A DNA stretch of 64,000 bases, taken from Methylobacterium tarhaniae (lineage in GTDB: Bacteria; Pseudomonadota; Alphaproteobacteria; Rhizobiales; Beijerinckiaceae). The stretch is taken from positions 1 through 64,000 of the forward strand of contig NZ_LABZ01000069.1 in the NCBI RefSeq assembly GCF_001043955.1. The letters are read 5' to 3'. The notes beneath the pieces are model-generated. The model was not told the origin of the DNA. It was given only the letters and a program-made list of their open reading frames with translations, and ran no database searches. The position numbers and the translations under genes were made by a program. Positions 34,434-42,600 of this stretch are shown here, piece after piece. How positions within the stretch are numbered: the first letter of the stretch is position 1; every line of letters begins with the position of its first letter.

Positions 34434-34555
34434 CACACCACGAGTTTCGCCAAGCCGCCTCGCCGGGGAGTATCCGACGACGACGACGAAACGGCAACGC
34501 TTATGGCAAAGCTTGAGGCGTGGAACGGTTCCGCTCGCGGATCGCTCCGCGGCCT

Positions 34556-35488
34556 TCACTCCGCAGCCTTGGGGCCTCCGGCGCGGCGGCCGAAATCGGG
34601 CTCCGCGGTCTCCTGGCCCATGGCGACGATGCCGCGGCGGATCGCCCGGGTGCGGGTGAACAGGGCGTGCAGGGCCTCGCCGTCGTCCCAGCGGATGGCG
34701 CGGGCGAGCGCCGCCAGATCCTCGTTGAAGCGGCCCAGCATCTCCAGCACCGCCTCCTTGTTGGTGAGGAAGATGTCGCGCCACATCGTCGGGTCGGAGG
34801 CGGCGATGCGGGTGAAATCGCGAAAGCCGCCGGCCGAGAACTTGATCACCTCGGACTGGGTCACGGTCTCGAGGTCGGCGGCGGTGCCGACGATGTTGTA
34901 GGCGATGAGGTGCGGCACGTGGCTGGTGATCGCCAGCACGAGGTCGTGATGGGCGGGCGTCATGGTCTCGACGACCGAGCCGAGGCCCTCCCAGAACGCC
35001 CGCACCCGCGTCACCGCGGCGGGGTCGGTCCCCTCCGGCGGGGTCAGGATGCACCAGCGGCCGTGGAACAGGCTGGCGAAGCCCGCATCCGGCCCCGAAT
35101 GCTCGGTGCCGGCGACCGGGTGGGCGGGCACGAAGCTCACGCCCTCGGGCAGGTGCGGCGCCGCCGCCGCGACCACCGCGGCCTTGACCGAGCCGACATC
35201 GGACAGGATCGCGCCGGGCGCGAGCGCCCCGGCCATCTCCGCCGCCACCGCCCCGATGGCGCCGACGGGCACGCACAGGATCACGAGGTCGGCCCCCGCG
35301 ACGCCCGCCGCGAGGTCGGTCGTCGCCTCGTCGGCGAGGCCGAGCGCCCGCACCCGCTCGATCACGCCCGCGTCGCGGTCGATCGCCACGATCTCCCGCG
35401 CGAGCCCGCCCGCCCGGGCGCCGCGGGCGATGGAGGAGCCGATCAGGCCGAGGCCGACCAGCGCCAGGCGCCGGAAGGCTTCAGCCAC
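34556..35488 (-). CDS. prephenate/arogenate (cyclohexadienyl) dehydrogenase family protein
   Basis: 310 aa, TyrA family. The Rossmann motif [12 protein letters not shown] opens the protein (residues ~12-23), Asp in IDRD suggests NAD specificity, [11 protein letters not shown] and [16 protein letters not shown] supply the catalytic His (HPVAG), and the helical dimerisation domain contains [16 protein letters not shown] and [20 protein letters not shown]. Oxidative decarboxylation in tyrosine synthesis. It overlaps the hisC-like gene upstream by eight bases, and this hisC-tyrA pairing is the usual rhizobial arrangement of aromatic transamination and dehydrogenation. Confidence 0.92.
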   Translation of the reverse strand: MAEAFRRLALVGLGLIGSSIARGARAGGLAREIVAIDRDAGVIERVRALGLADEATTDLAAGVAGADLVILCVPVGAIGAVAAEMAGALAPGAILSDVGSVKAAVVAAAAPHLPEGVSFVPAHPVAGTEHSGPDAGFASLFHGRWCILTPPEGTDPAAVTRVRAFWEGLGSVVETMTPAHHDLVLAITSHVPHLIAYNIVGTAADLETVTQSEVIKFSAGGFRDFTRIAASDPTMWRDIFLTNKEAVLEMLGRFNEDLAALARAIRWDDGEALHALFTRTRAIRRGIVAMGQETAEPDFGRRAGGPKAAE

Positions 35489-36596
35489 GCGCGGCGCCCT
35501 TCACGAAGTCGGTCAGCGCCGCCACCACGGCCTCGTTGGCCTCGGCGGTGCCGATCGTCATGCGCAAGGCGTTGGGCAGCCCGTAGGCTCCGACCCGGCG
35601 CAGGATCAGCCCGCGGGCGGTGAGGTAGGCGTCGGCATCCGCCGCATTGCGGCCGGCCTCCTCGGGGAAGTGGATCAGCACGAAGTTGCCGACGCTCGGC
35701 GTGACGGTGAGGCCGAGGCCTTCCAGGGCCTTGGTGACACGCGGCAACCACGCGTCGTTATGGGCCACCGCCTTCGCGATGTGGGCGTCGTCCGCCATCG
35801 CGGCGGCACCGGCCGCGATCGCCGCCGCGCCGAGGTTGAACGGGCCGCGGATGCGGTTGACCGCGTCGGCGATCGCCGCCGGCGCCACCATCCAGCCGAT
35901 GCGGAGCGCCGCGAGGCCGTACACCTTCGAGAAGGTGCGGGTCATGACGACGTTCTCGGACTCGGCCACCAGCTCCAGGCCGGCGGCGTAGTCGTTGCGC
36001 CGGACATATTCCGCATATGCCGCGTCGAGCACCAGCAGGGTGGTCTTCGGCAGGCCGGCATGGAGACGGCGCACCTCGTCGAAGGGCAGGTAGGTGCCGG
36101 TCGGGTTGTTCGGATTGGCGAGGTAGACGATGCGGGTCTTGTCGGTCACCGCCGCCAGCAGCGCGTCGACGTCGGTGGTGTGGTCGCGCTCCGGCGCCAC
36201 CACCGGCGTGCCGCCCGCCGCCAGGATCGCGATGCGGTAGACCAGGAACCCGTACTGCGAGTACAGCCCCTCGTCGCCCGGGCCCATATAGGCGTAGGTC
36301 AGGAGCGAGAGCAGTTCGTCCGAGCCCGCGCCGCAGACGATGCGCTCCGGATCGAGGCCGTATTTCTGCGCGATGGCCTGGCGGAGCCTGGTCGCGGCGC
36401 CGTCCGGGTAGAGTTCGAGATGCGCCGCCGTCTCCTGCATCGCCGCGACGGCCGCCGGGCTCGGGCCCATCGGTGTCTCGTTGGAGGAGAGCTTGTGCAG
36501 CTTCACGCCGGCCGGCGCCGCGCTCTTGCCCGGCACGTAGGCCTCGATCTCGAGGACGCCGGGACGCGGGACGGGGCGAAGGGCAGCGGCGGACAT
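35481..36596 (-). CDS. hisC: histidinol-phosphate/aromatic aminotransferase
   Basis: 371 aa from the ATG at 36596, with AAGG upstream; the longer frame to 36800 is not homologous. Fold type I PLP aminotransferase: [47 protein letters not shown] with the PLP-contacting Asp and Tyr, and the Schiff-base Lys in [16 protein letters not shown]. Acts as histidinol-phosphate transaminase and, when next to tyrA, commonly also on phenylpyruvate and hydroxyphenylpyruvate. Stop lies eight bases inside the dehydrogenase gene that follows. Confidence 0.92.
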   Translation of the reverse strand: MSAAALRPVPRPGVLEIEAYVPGKSAAPAGVKLHKLSSNETPMGPSPAAVAAMQETAAHLELYPDGAATRLRQAIAQKYGLDPERIVCGAGSDELLSLLTYAYMGPGDEGLYSQYGFLVYRIAILAAGGTPVVAPERDHTTDVDALLAAVTDKTRIVYLANPNNPTGTYLPFDEVRRLHAGLPKTTLLVLDAAYAEYVRRNDYAAGLELVAESENVVMTRTFSKVYGLAALRIGWMVAPAAIADAVNRIRGPFNLGAAAIAAGAAAMADDAHIAKAVAHNDAWLPRVTKALEGLGLTVTPSVGNFVLIHFPEEAGRNAADADAYLTARGLILRRVGAYGLPNALRMTIGTAEANEAVVAALTDFVKGAARG

Positions 36597-36849
36597 GAGC
36601 GAACCTTGAAGTCGGCGTCGAACAACGTCACGCCGTCTAGAGCAAGTCGCGGGCTTTGGGAAACGGCGCGCGAAGCGCGGGAGCCCTGCACCGGCGCAGG
36701 GCCTCGATTCGCCGGTGTGCCGCGGGCCGGGCCGGTAGCGCGGGCCGGCGCGGGGCGGTACACCGGGGCTCGAAGGTCGCCCGTCCCGCCGCGGCCGCAC
36801 CCTGCCGGATCATGCAGCCGAGCTTTCCCGTTCCGAATCCGCCCGATCC

Positions 36850-37629
36850 ATGCGCCGCCTGATCGTCGAGGAACCCGTCACCCGGGCGGCGCCCTGGGCC
36901 TTTCGCCTCGCCTGGCTCTCCCTCGCGGTGGTCGGCCTCGCGCTGCTGCTCGTGCGCGATCCGCGGGCGGAGACCGAGGCGGCGCTGGCGGCGCTCGGCT
37001 CCGGGGTCGGGCTCGCGGTGCTGGCGGTGCTGCTCGCCGGCGCGGCCTTCGTGCGGATCTGGCGCGAGGGCGCGCGGGGCCTCGGCACCGCGGTCGGAGG
37101 GCTGATGCTCGCCGCCCTGGTCCTGGCCTACCCGGCCTACATGACCGTGCGCGGCGTGATGCTGCCGCCGCTGACCGATGTCTCGACCGATGTCGAGACC
37201 CCGCCGGCCTTCTCCCGCTCCCGCGCCGCGTGGATGGCGCGGAACGGGCGGTTGCCGCGCGATTCCAGCCCCGAAGCCCGGGCGCTGCAGCGCGAGGCCT
37301 ATCCGCAGATCGCCCCCTTGACCCTCGATCTCGGGCCCGACGAGGCCTTCGCCCTCGCCTTGAAGGCGGCGCAGAACCGCAAGTGGCAGGTGGTGGAATC
37401 CTACAAGCCCGGCGGCCGGATCGGGAACGGCCGCATCGAGGCGGTGGTGCGCTCGCGCCTGCTCGGCCTGCCCTACGACGTCACGGTGCGGCTGCACCCG
37501 CGGGCCGACGGCACCCGCATCGACGTGCGCTCCGCCACCCGCTTCGGCGACCGCGACTTCGGCCAGAACGCCGATCACATCCGGGCGTATCTCGATGAAA
37601 TCGGGAATCTGGCGCTGGCGGTGAAGTAG
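36850..37629 (+). CDS. DUF1499 domain-containing membrane protein
   Basis: 259 aa. Three hydrophobic helices (AFRLAWLSLAVVGLALLLV, GLAVLAVLLAGAAFVRIW and GLMLAALVLAYPAYMTV) occupy residues 15-100, followed by a soluble DUF1499 domain from LTDVSTDVETPPAFSRSRAA to GDRDFGQNADHIRAYLDEI. The TDVxTDxxxPPxF phrase and DVRSATRFGDRDFGQNADHIR are hallmarks of this family. Function unknown; likely an inner-membrane protein with an exposed domain. It is divergently placed relative to hisC with 253 bases between. Confidence 0.88.
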   Translation: MRRLIVEEPVTRAAPWAFRLAWLSLAVVGLALLLVRDPRAETEAALAALGSGVGLAVLAVLLAGAAFVRIWREGARGLGTAVGGLMLAALVLAYPAYMTVRGVMLPPLTDVSTDVETPPAFSRSRAAWMARNGRLPRDSSPEARALQREAYPQIAPLTLDLGPDEAFALALKAAQNRKWQVVESYKPGGRIGNGRIEAVVRSRLLGLPYDVTVRLHPRADGTRIDVRSATRFGDRDFGQNADHIRAYLDEIGNLALAVK

Positions 37630-37684
37630 TCACGGAATTGTCTAGAGCCTGTTTGATTGAACCGGCGGAATCGAAGCGCTCCAT

Positions 37685-37722
37685 CGTCATCCCGGGGCCG
37701 CGCAGCGGAATCCGGGATGACG
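37685..37722. repeat. REP-like palindrome, copy 2
   Basis: Perfect 11-base arms CGTCATCCCGG (37685-37695) and CCGGGATGACG (37712-37722) flank GGCCGCGCAGCGGAAT. Read on the minus strand it is almost identical to copy 1 at 11-43. It lies downstream of the DUF1499 gene. Confidence 0.65.
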
Positions 37723-37898
37723 TAGGGAAGCATTGGAATCTTCGCCAGATGGCTGACGGGAAGAGTCAGGCAGGATCTAAAAAAGATTTCTATGAAAGGC
37801 TTCAGCTGGGGCAGAAAGTCCTCTGCTCCAGCCTCATCCTGACCTGAGAGCGGGGAATAGGGCTGGACGAACGTCTGTCCGGATTGTGATCGCGGGCG

Positions 37899-38825
37899 TC
37901 ACCCCGGCCGATACTCCGAGTCCAAGGCCGGCGGCCCGTCCGTCACCACCCGCCCGCGCTCCACCAGATCCTCCAGATGGGCGAAGACCGAGAGCGCCGC
38001 CGCCGGCCGCAGCATCGGGTCGAGGCCGGAATAGAGCGCCGCGACGAGGCCCGGGATGGAGCGCTCGCCCGAAGCCAGCCGCTCCAGGATGCCGGTCTCG
38101 CGGGCGCGGCGGTGGCTGAGGAGCCCGCGCACGAAGCGCTGCGGGTCCCGCACCGGGCCACCATGGCCGGGCCAGTACACGGTCTCGGGCCGGCCGCGCA
38201 GCCGGTCGAGGGAGGCCATGTAGGGCCCCATGGCGCCGTCCGGCGGCGCCACGATGCTGGTCGACCAGGCCATGACGTGGTCGCCCGAGAACAGGGCCTG
38301 CTCCTCGGGGAAGGCGAAGGCGAGGTGGTTCATGGTGTGGCCGGGGGTGGCGAGCGCCGTCAGGGTCCAGCCCGGGCCCGAGACGCCCTCGCCCTCGGTC
38401 AGTTCGCGGTCCGGCCGGTGGTCGGTATCGCCGGCCGCGTCGAGCCGTCCCTGCTCGGGCCCGCGGACCGCCCGCGCCGGCCGGTGCGGGCCGCAGCCGA
38501 CGATCGGCGCGCCGGACGCGGCCGCGAGCGGGCGGGCGCCGGGGGAGTGGTCGCGATGGGTGTGGGTGACGAGGATCGCCTCGATCGTCTCGCCGGCGAG
38601 CGCGGCGAGGAGGGCCGCCCGGTGCTCCGGATGATCCGGGCCGGGATCGATCACCGCCACGCGGCCGTGGCCGACGATGTAGGTGCAGGTGCCGCTCTGG
38701 GTGAAGGGACCGGCATTGGGGCAGACCAGCCGCCGGATCAGCGGCGACACCGCCTCGATCCGGCCGCTCGCCGGGGCCTCGCGCAGGAAGGTGGGCGCCG
38801 GCTCGGGCGCCTCGGGCTCGCTCAC
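37899..38825 (-). CDS. MBL-fold metallo-hydrolase
   Basis: 308 aa. The zinc-binding motif is THTHRDHS (HxHxDH), later metal ligands are the His of ATPGHTMNHLAF and the Asp of FSGDHVMAW, and the last His is in YWPGHGGPV. A C-terminal winged-helix-like region (ERLASGERSIPGLVAALY...AHLEDLVERGRV) places it in the LACTB2/beta-lactamase-like subfamily with endonuclease or thioesterase-type relatives. Cytosolic. The substrate is unknown; the fold alone does not decide between nucleic acid, thioester or lactone. Confidence 0.88.
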   Translation of the reverse strand: MSEPEAPEPAPTFLREAPASGRIEAVSPLIRRLVCPNAGPFTQSGTCTYIVGHGRVAVIDPGPDHPEHRAALLAALAGETIEAILVTHTHRDHSPGARPLAAASGAPIVGCGPHRPARAVRGPEQGRLDAAGDTDHRPDRELTEGEGVSGPGWTLTALATPGHTMNHLAFAFPEEQALFSGDHVMAWSTSIVAPPDGAMGPYMASLDRLRGRPETVYWPGHGGPVRDPQRFVRGLLSHRRARETGILERLASGERSIPGLVAALYSGLDPMLRPAAALSVFAHLEDLVERGRVVTDGPPALDSEYRPG

Positions 38826-38929
38826 CGGACGGTCTCCTGGCGCGGCGTTGACGACCCGTCCGGGTTAGCGGCCGCGCTCCCCCCTGTCGAGAGGCCGGCG
38901 CCTCGTCGGTCGCGCGCGCGGGCCGCGGG

Positions 38930-39043
38930 TCAGGCGGCCATCCAGGCCCAGCACAGCAGGCCTGCGAAGAACAGGCCCGAACTCACGAAGACGGCCGCGA
39001 CTTCGCGGTATTGCAACAGACGGTTCTCGAACGCGGGCGACAT
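38930..39043 (-). CDS. 37-aa single-span membrane protein
   Basis: The short frame translates to MSPAFENRLLQYREVAAVF and continues with one hydrophobic helix (VSSGLFFAGLLCWAWMA) up to the stop at 38930. N-terminal half polar, C-terminal half a single membrane span, the typical shape of small accessory membrane peptides. No clear Shine-Dalgarno is visible, which lowers confidence. It stands alone between the MBL-fold and DUF2865 genes. Confidence 0.45.
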   Translation of the reverse strand: MSPAFENRLLQYREVAAVFVSSGLFFAGLLCWAWMAA

Positions 39044-39195
39044 GGCGGACGACGATGTGTGAGGGGATCGGGCGGGGCCGGAACGGGATCAGTTTCGTCA
39101 CGGGACCCGGCGAATCGCAAGCGCCGCGAGCGCGCATCCCGGTGGAAGACCGGCCCTGTCTCCGGCCCGCAACAGAATCCGGCGGGGCGGGCGGA

Positions 39196-40206
39196 TCAGC
39201 GGTACGGGGAGGGCGCCACGACGCGGATCGGGGCGAGGCTCGCGTCGCTGACGACCTCGGCAAAGCCGGTGACCCCGGCGGCGTAGCGCAGGCGGCCGAA
39301 CCCGCCGCGGGCCTCGGCCGTGCTCAGCGAGCGGCGGAACTCCGCCCGGACCCGTTCCAGGCGGCTCACGTCGAGGGTGCGGTCGAGCGCGCGCCGCTCG
39401 CCGGGCGAGAGCATGGCGGCACGGCGGAAATCGACGAAGCGGGCCTCGCCGCTCCGGCCGCGGCCCGCGAACACCGTGGCGCCGGCCCCGCCCGCCACCG
39501 CGTCGCCGGGCCGGAAGGTCGCATCGTGCAGGAGGAGCCGGGCATAGCCGCCCGCGCCCGGGCGGCACGCGCAGCCCTGCACCAGCCGTCTCCGATAGGC
39601 GAAGGCGGCGGCGTGGACGCGATAGGGCCGGCCGTCCAGGCTCACCGCCCGGTCGAGCTCCTGGCCGGCCCGCACCGTGTAGAGGGCGGTGTCCGCCCCC
39701 GGGCAGGCCGCCGCGCAGGCCCGCTCCTGCGTGGGGATGGCGTCCCCGCGCCGGAGGTTCGCCAGGGGGAAGGGGTAGCCGTCGCAGGTGCGCACGCAGA
39801 CGGTGCGGGCGTGGCTGCCGGCACGGTCGCCACGATCCGCCGCGAAGGCCGGGACCCGGGTCGGGTGGGACGAGGTGGGCGTCGGCGCGGCTCGCCGCGG
39901 ATGGGGGGCCGGCGTGACCCAGCGCGGCCGCTCGGCAGCGACCTGAGCCGGCCGGCTCGTCCACCGGATCCGCCGCTCGCGCAAGGCGGCCTCCGGCCGC
40001 GGCGCCCGGGCGGGCAGGCCGAGGCTGCGCGGCACGTCCCCGAACAGAAGATCGAGCAGGCCGGCCTCCTCCGCGGCGTGCACCAGGGTGGTGCCGGCAC
40101 CCACGCCCCCGAGGCCGAGCAGCGCGCCGAGGACCGCCATACGGCAAAGGGCGCGCGTGCGGGCGCCGCCGGACGGGATCGATGGGAAGTTCACGGGGTG
40201 CCTCAC
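39196..40206 (-). CDS. DUF2865 domain-containing secreted protein
   Basis: 336 aa. A hydrophobic segment near the N-terminus (MAVLGALLGLGGVGAGTTLVHAAEE) is a signal peptide or anchor if translation starts at the Met of residue 23 or at residue 1. The DUF2865 core is unmistakable: TVCVRTCDGYPFPLANLRRGDAIPTQERACAAACPGADTALYTVR, with Cys-rich pairs that likely form disulfides in the periplasm. Function unknown; common in Rhizobiales and Methylobacterium envelopes. The C-terminal third is a charged helical stretch. Confidence 0.88.
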   Translation of the reverse strand: MRHPVNFPSIPSGGARTRALCRMAVLGALLGLGGVGAGTTLVHAAEEAGLLDLLFGDVPRSLGLPARAPRPEAALRERRIRWTSRPAQVAAERPRWVTPAPHPRRAAPTPTSSHPTRVPAFAADRGDRAGSHARTVCVRTCDGYPFPLANLRRGDAIPTQERACAAACPGADTALYTVRAGQELDRAVSLDGRPYRVHAAAFAYRRRLVQGCACRPGAGGYARLLLHDATFRPGDAVAGGAGATVFAGRGRSGEARFVDFRRAAMLSPGERRALDRTLDVSRLERVRAEFRRSLSTAEARGGFGRLRYAAGVTGFAEVVSDASLAPIRVVAPSPYR

Positions 40207-40427
40207 CGAAGGTTAAGGCCAATTAACGGTTCGCCCCGGACTCGCGCAATTGCGGAGAAGCGCTGAGATAACAGCTTCATGACTCGCTCGCGGCGGCGAA
40301 GCGACCCGGCGCCCGGACGCGCCGGACGGCAGCCGGATCGCGGAACGTGGTCCATTTCGCCTCCTGGCGCGTTGGAGAGGAGAAGCGGCGGCCGCGGACG
40401 GACCGCCCGACCAAGAGGAGATCCGCG

Positions 40428-40781
40428 ATGGATTCCGATCGGATCGTCGGCGCCGGCAAGGAGCTCGGCGGCAAGGTGCAGCAGCGCTTCGGCGAGTGGA
40501 CGGGCGATGCCGGCGCCCAGGCGCAGGGGCTCGCCGACCAGGCGGCGGGGACCGCCCGCAACGTCTACGGCCAGGCCAAGGATCAGGTGCGGGATGCGGT
40601 GCGCGGCCTTGCCGACGCCGCGCCGGACTACGCCGATCAGGCCCGGGAGACCGGTCGCCACTATTACCGGCGCGCCGACCGGGCGGTGGCCCGCCAGGTC
40701 GGCGACCAGCACCTCGCCGCCCTGCTGGTGGCGGGGGCTGTCGGCTACGTCTTCGGCTGGCTGATCCACAGCCGCCACTGA
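40428..40781 (+). CDS. CsbD family stress-response protein with membrane tail
   Basis: 117 aa from the ATG at 40428 (AAGAGGAG upstream); the longer frame is a shadow. The CsbD-like region is DSDRIVGAGKELGGKVQQRFGEWTGDAGAQAQGLADQAAGTARNVYGQAKDQV, with the helical repeated pattern of the family. The C-terminus LLVAGAVGYVFGWLIH is a single membrane helix, a common variant in alphaproteobacteria. CsbD proteins are general-stress regulon members elsewhere. It converges on the EcfG-type sigma gene, sharing a terminator region. Confidence 0.88.
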   Translation: MDSDRIVGAGKELGGKVQQRFGEWTGDAGAQAQGLADQAAGTARNVYGQAKDQVRDAVRGLADAAPDYADQARETGRHYYRRADRAVARQVGDQHLAALLVAGAVGYVFGWLIHSRH

Positions 40782-40796
40782 GGGCGGAAACGAAAA

Positions 40797-40822
40797 GCGC
40801 CCGCGGGATCGTCCGCGGGCGC
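40797..40822 (-). terminator. Terminator for the NepR-EcfG gene (possibly shared)
   Basis: A perfect ten-base stem, GCGCCCGCGG (40797-40806) and CCGCGGGCGC (40813-40822), with a six-base loop. On the minus strand it is followed by TTTT, so it is a good rho-independent terminator for the sigma gene; on the plus strand it lies 16 bases past the csbD stop and may block read-through too. Confidence 0.75.
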
Positions 40823-40894
40823 CGTGACCGGGGCTGACGGGGATGGGCTGACGGGGCGCCGTTGCCGGGTGCCCGCGCTCCGACGCCCTCGCCC

Positions 40895-41617
40895 TTACAC
40901 GCCCTCTCCCATGGCGGATTGCATCATGCGGTCGCCGGTCAGGTCGTCGTCGCCGTAGCCGAGGAGCTCGGCCAGGCGGTTGCGGGCACGGTTGACCCGG
41001 CTCTTGATCGTGCCGATCGCCACGCCGCAGATACCCGCCACCTCCTCGTAGGACAGGCCCTCGGCGCCGACCAGGATCAGCGCCTCGCGCTGGTCCGGGG
41101 GCAGCTTGGCGAGGCCGGCGCGCAGGTCCTGCACGTCGAGGCGGTGGCCCTGGTCGGGGGCGGTGAACAGGCGCGCCGCGTAGGAGCCGTCCTCGTCCTG
41201 AACCTCGCGCATCCGCTTGCGCTGCTCGGAGTAGAAGGCATTGCGCAGGATGGTGAACAGCCAGGCGTTCAGGTTGGTGCCCGGCTGGAAGCGGTGCTGG
41301 TTCTGCCAGGCGCGCAGGATCGTGTCCTGGACGAGGTCGTCGGCGCGGGCGGCGTTGTTGGTGAGCGAGAGCGCGAAGGCGCGCAGCGAGGACAGGGCGG
41401 CCAGCATCCCCTCGCGGAACTCGGGCTCCACCGCCCGCCCCTGGGCGGCCAGCGCCGCCTCGAGCCGCTCGATCAGGGCGAGGAAGACGTCCGGCGTCGC
41501 GGCGGTCTCGAGCGGGGCGTAGGCCGCACGCAGCTGGTGGCCGAGATGGCGCTGGACGGTCGGGGGCAGGCCGGGCTTGGCTTCGAGGCTGAGGTTGGGA
41601 TTGTCGGTGGACGCCAT
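40895..41617 (-). CDS. ecfG: EcfG-type sigma factor with N-terminal NepR-like domain
   Basis: 240 aa from the ATG at 41617. Residues 68-138 are sigma region 2 (LRAFALSLTNNAARADDLVQDTILRAWQNQHRFQPGTNLNAWLFTILRNAFYSEQRKR) and 165-220 are region 4 (LPPDQREALILVGAEGLSYEEVAGICGVAIGTIKSRVNRAR). The first ~60 residues, LPPTVQRHLGHQLRAAYAPLETAATPDVFLALIERLEAAL, match the pattern of the anti-sigma factor NepR (LGxxLRxxYxxL...PDxFLxLLxxLE). A free EcfG is about 180 aa, so this is a fusion. It controls the general stress response with PhyR, which is not in this window. Autoregulation is suggested by an EcfG-type promoter upstream. Confidence 0.8.
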   Translation of the reverse strand: MASTDNPNLSLEAKPGLPPTVQRHLGHQLRAAYAPLETAATPDVFLALIERLEAALAAQGRAVEPEFREGMLAALSSLRAFALSLTNNAARADDLVQDTILRAWQNQHRFQPGTNLNAWLFTILRNAFYSEQRKRMREVQDEDGSYAARLFTAPDQGHRLDVQDLRAGLAKLPPDQREALILVGAEGLSYEEVAGICGVAIGTIKSRVNRARNRLAELLGYGDDDLTGDRMMQSAMGEGV

Positions 41618-41984
41618 GCGACTCTCGTGTTCTGAGGCGGGGAGGGCGGGGCGGCGGCACTCTCGACGGGCCGCTCGCGTGGGTACCCCGCCGGAGCTTC
41701 TTTCCGGGGGAAGTGGGGCGCGCTGCGCGACTGTCGACGCGCGCATCGCCGCGGGCGAGGCGGTGTGGAGGCTCAGCAGCGCCGTGTCCGGTTCCGCGCC
41801 GCGCCTCCGATCCGCGCCGTCTCGCAACCCATAGCCGTCACTCCCGTCGCTCCGCCGACCGCAGGGCCGGACGGCGCCCGGGCCGGCGGCCAGGGTCGCG
41901 AGGGGCAACGGCTTCGTACTGCTCAGGTTCCCGCGACGGTGGCAGGCGCGTCGTCCCGCACCTCCCGGGACCGGGGATCCGCCC
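41618..41984. other. Upstream region of the sigma gene
   Basis: It contains an EcfG-type promoter at 41907-41931 reading leftwards, leaving a 5' leader of roughly 280 bases before the ATG at 41617, and a GAGAG Shine-Dalgarno-like element near 41623. Nothing else is recognised. Confidence 0.55.
41907..41931 (-). promoter_or_regulatory. EcfG-type promoter upstream of the sigma gene
   Basis: On the minus strand GGAAC (complement of GTTCC, 41927-41931) is followed by exactly 16 bases and then CGTT (complement of AACG, 41907-41910). This fits the general-stress consensus GGAAC-N16/17-CGTT perfectly. Confidence 0.65.
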
Positions 41985-42248
41985 CTACCAGGACCGGGCG
42001 CCCGGCTGGCTCCGATACTCCGCTGCCCGGATGCGGGTCATGATGCGGTCGAGCGCGGCCAGCAGGGTGGCCTCCTCGGCCTGCGCGGCGGCCACCGCGG
42101 CCGGGTCGGCGAGATAGAGGCGCTGCTGCTCGGCGAGGGCGAGCCGCTGCTCGAGATCTGCCCGCTCGGCGTGGAGCGCCATCAGCTCCCGGCGCCCGGG
42201 ATCGTCGGCATCCTGGTATCCGTCGGTCATCGTGTCGAGGTTGTGCAC
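41985..42248 (-). CDS. 87-aa coiled-coil protein, function unknown
   Basis: Starts either at 42248 or at the second Met (42230). After a short leader the chain is a continuous helix with heptad-like spacing: ELMALHAERADLEQRLALAEQQRLYLADPAAVAAAQAEEATLLAALDRIMTRIRAAE. No membrane segment. Acid and base pairs are typical of a two-stranded coiled coil. I do not recognise a family. It is just upstream of the EcfG-type promoter on the same strand, so it is not within the sigma transcript unless read-through occurs. Confidence 0.55.
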   Translation of the reverse strand: MHNLDTMTDGYQDADDPGRRELMALHAERADLEQRLALAEQQRLYLADPAAVAAAQAEEATLLAALDRIMTRIRAAEYRSQPGARSW

Positions 42249-42600
42249 AACGGCGTATCCTGTCGTCGAAATCGCGGTCGAAGGCCGCTGCGAGCGTCCC
42301 GAGGATCCCCGAGGGGTTCTCGATGGCGCTCCGGGAGTCCATGGTTCAACGCACGAGGAGGCCGGACCGTCGCATCCGGCCGGCCGCTGTCATCCAAGTG
42401 TCATGAGATCGTCATAGGGCCGGCGTCGCACCGGGCGTATCCCTCGCGGCGCGGCGGACATCCCGGCCACGATCGGGACACGGTCCGGCGCAGTCCAGGG
42501 AAACCGGTCGAGTCCTCACCGGCCGTCGACGCGCAGGATGTGGAGCAGTGACGTCGCTCTCCGCATCGTGCCGGACCGATCCGAACACGGAGAGATACCA
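42249..42600. other. pst operon regulatory region
   Basis: It holds the Pho box at 42387-42415 and the pstS start signals (GGAG at 42590-42593 before the GTG at 42601). The intervening 180 bases are high-GC and unremarkable. Confidence 0.6.
42387..42415 (+). promoter_or_regulatory. Pho box (three PhoB half sites)
   Basis: CTGTCAT (42387-42393), GTGTCAT (42398-42404) and TCGTCAT (42409-42415) repeat at exact 11-base spacing, which is the PhoB-binding arrangement. It lies 185 bases before pstS and makes the operon a phosphate-starvation target. Confidence 0.82.

Noticed and set aside
40342-40373. EcfG-type promoter for csbD (GGAAC at 40342, CGTT at 40370)
   Set aside because: The spacer is 23 bases, outside the 16-17 required.
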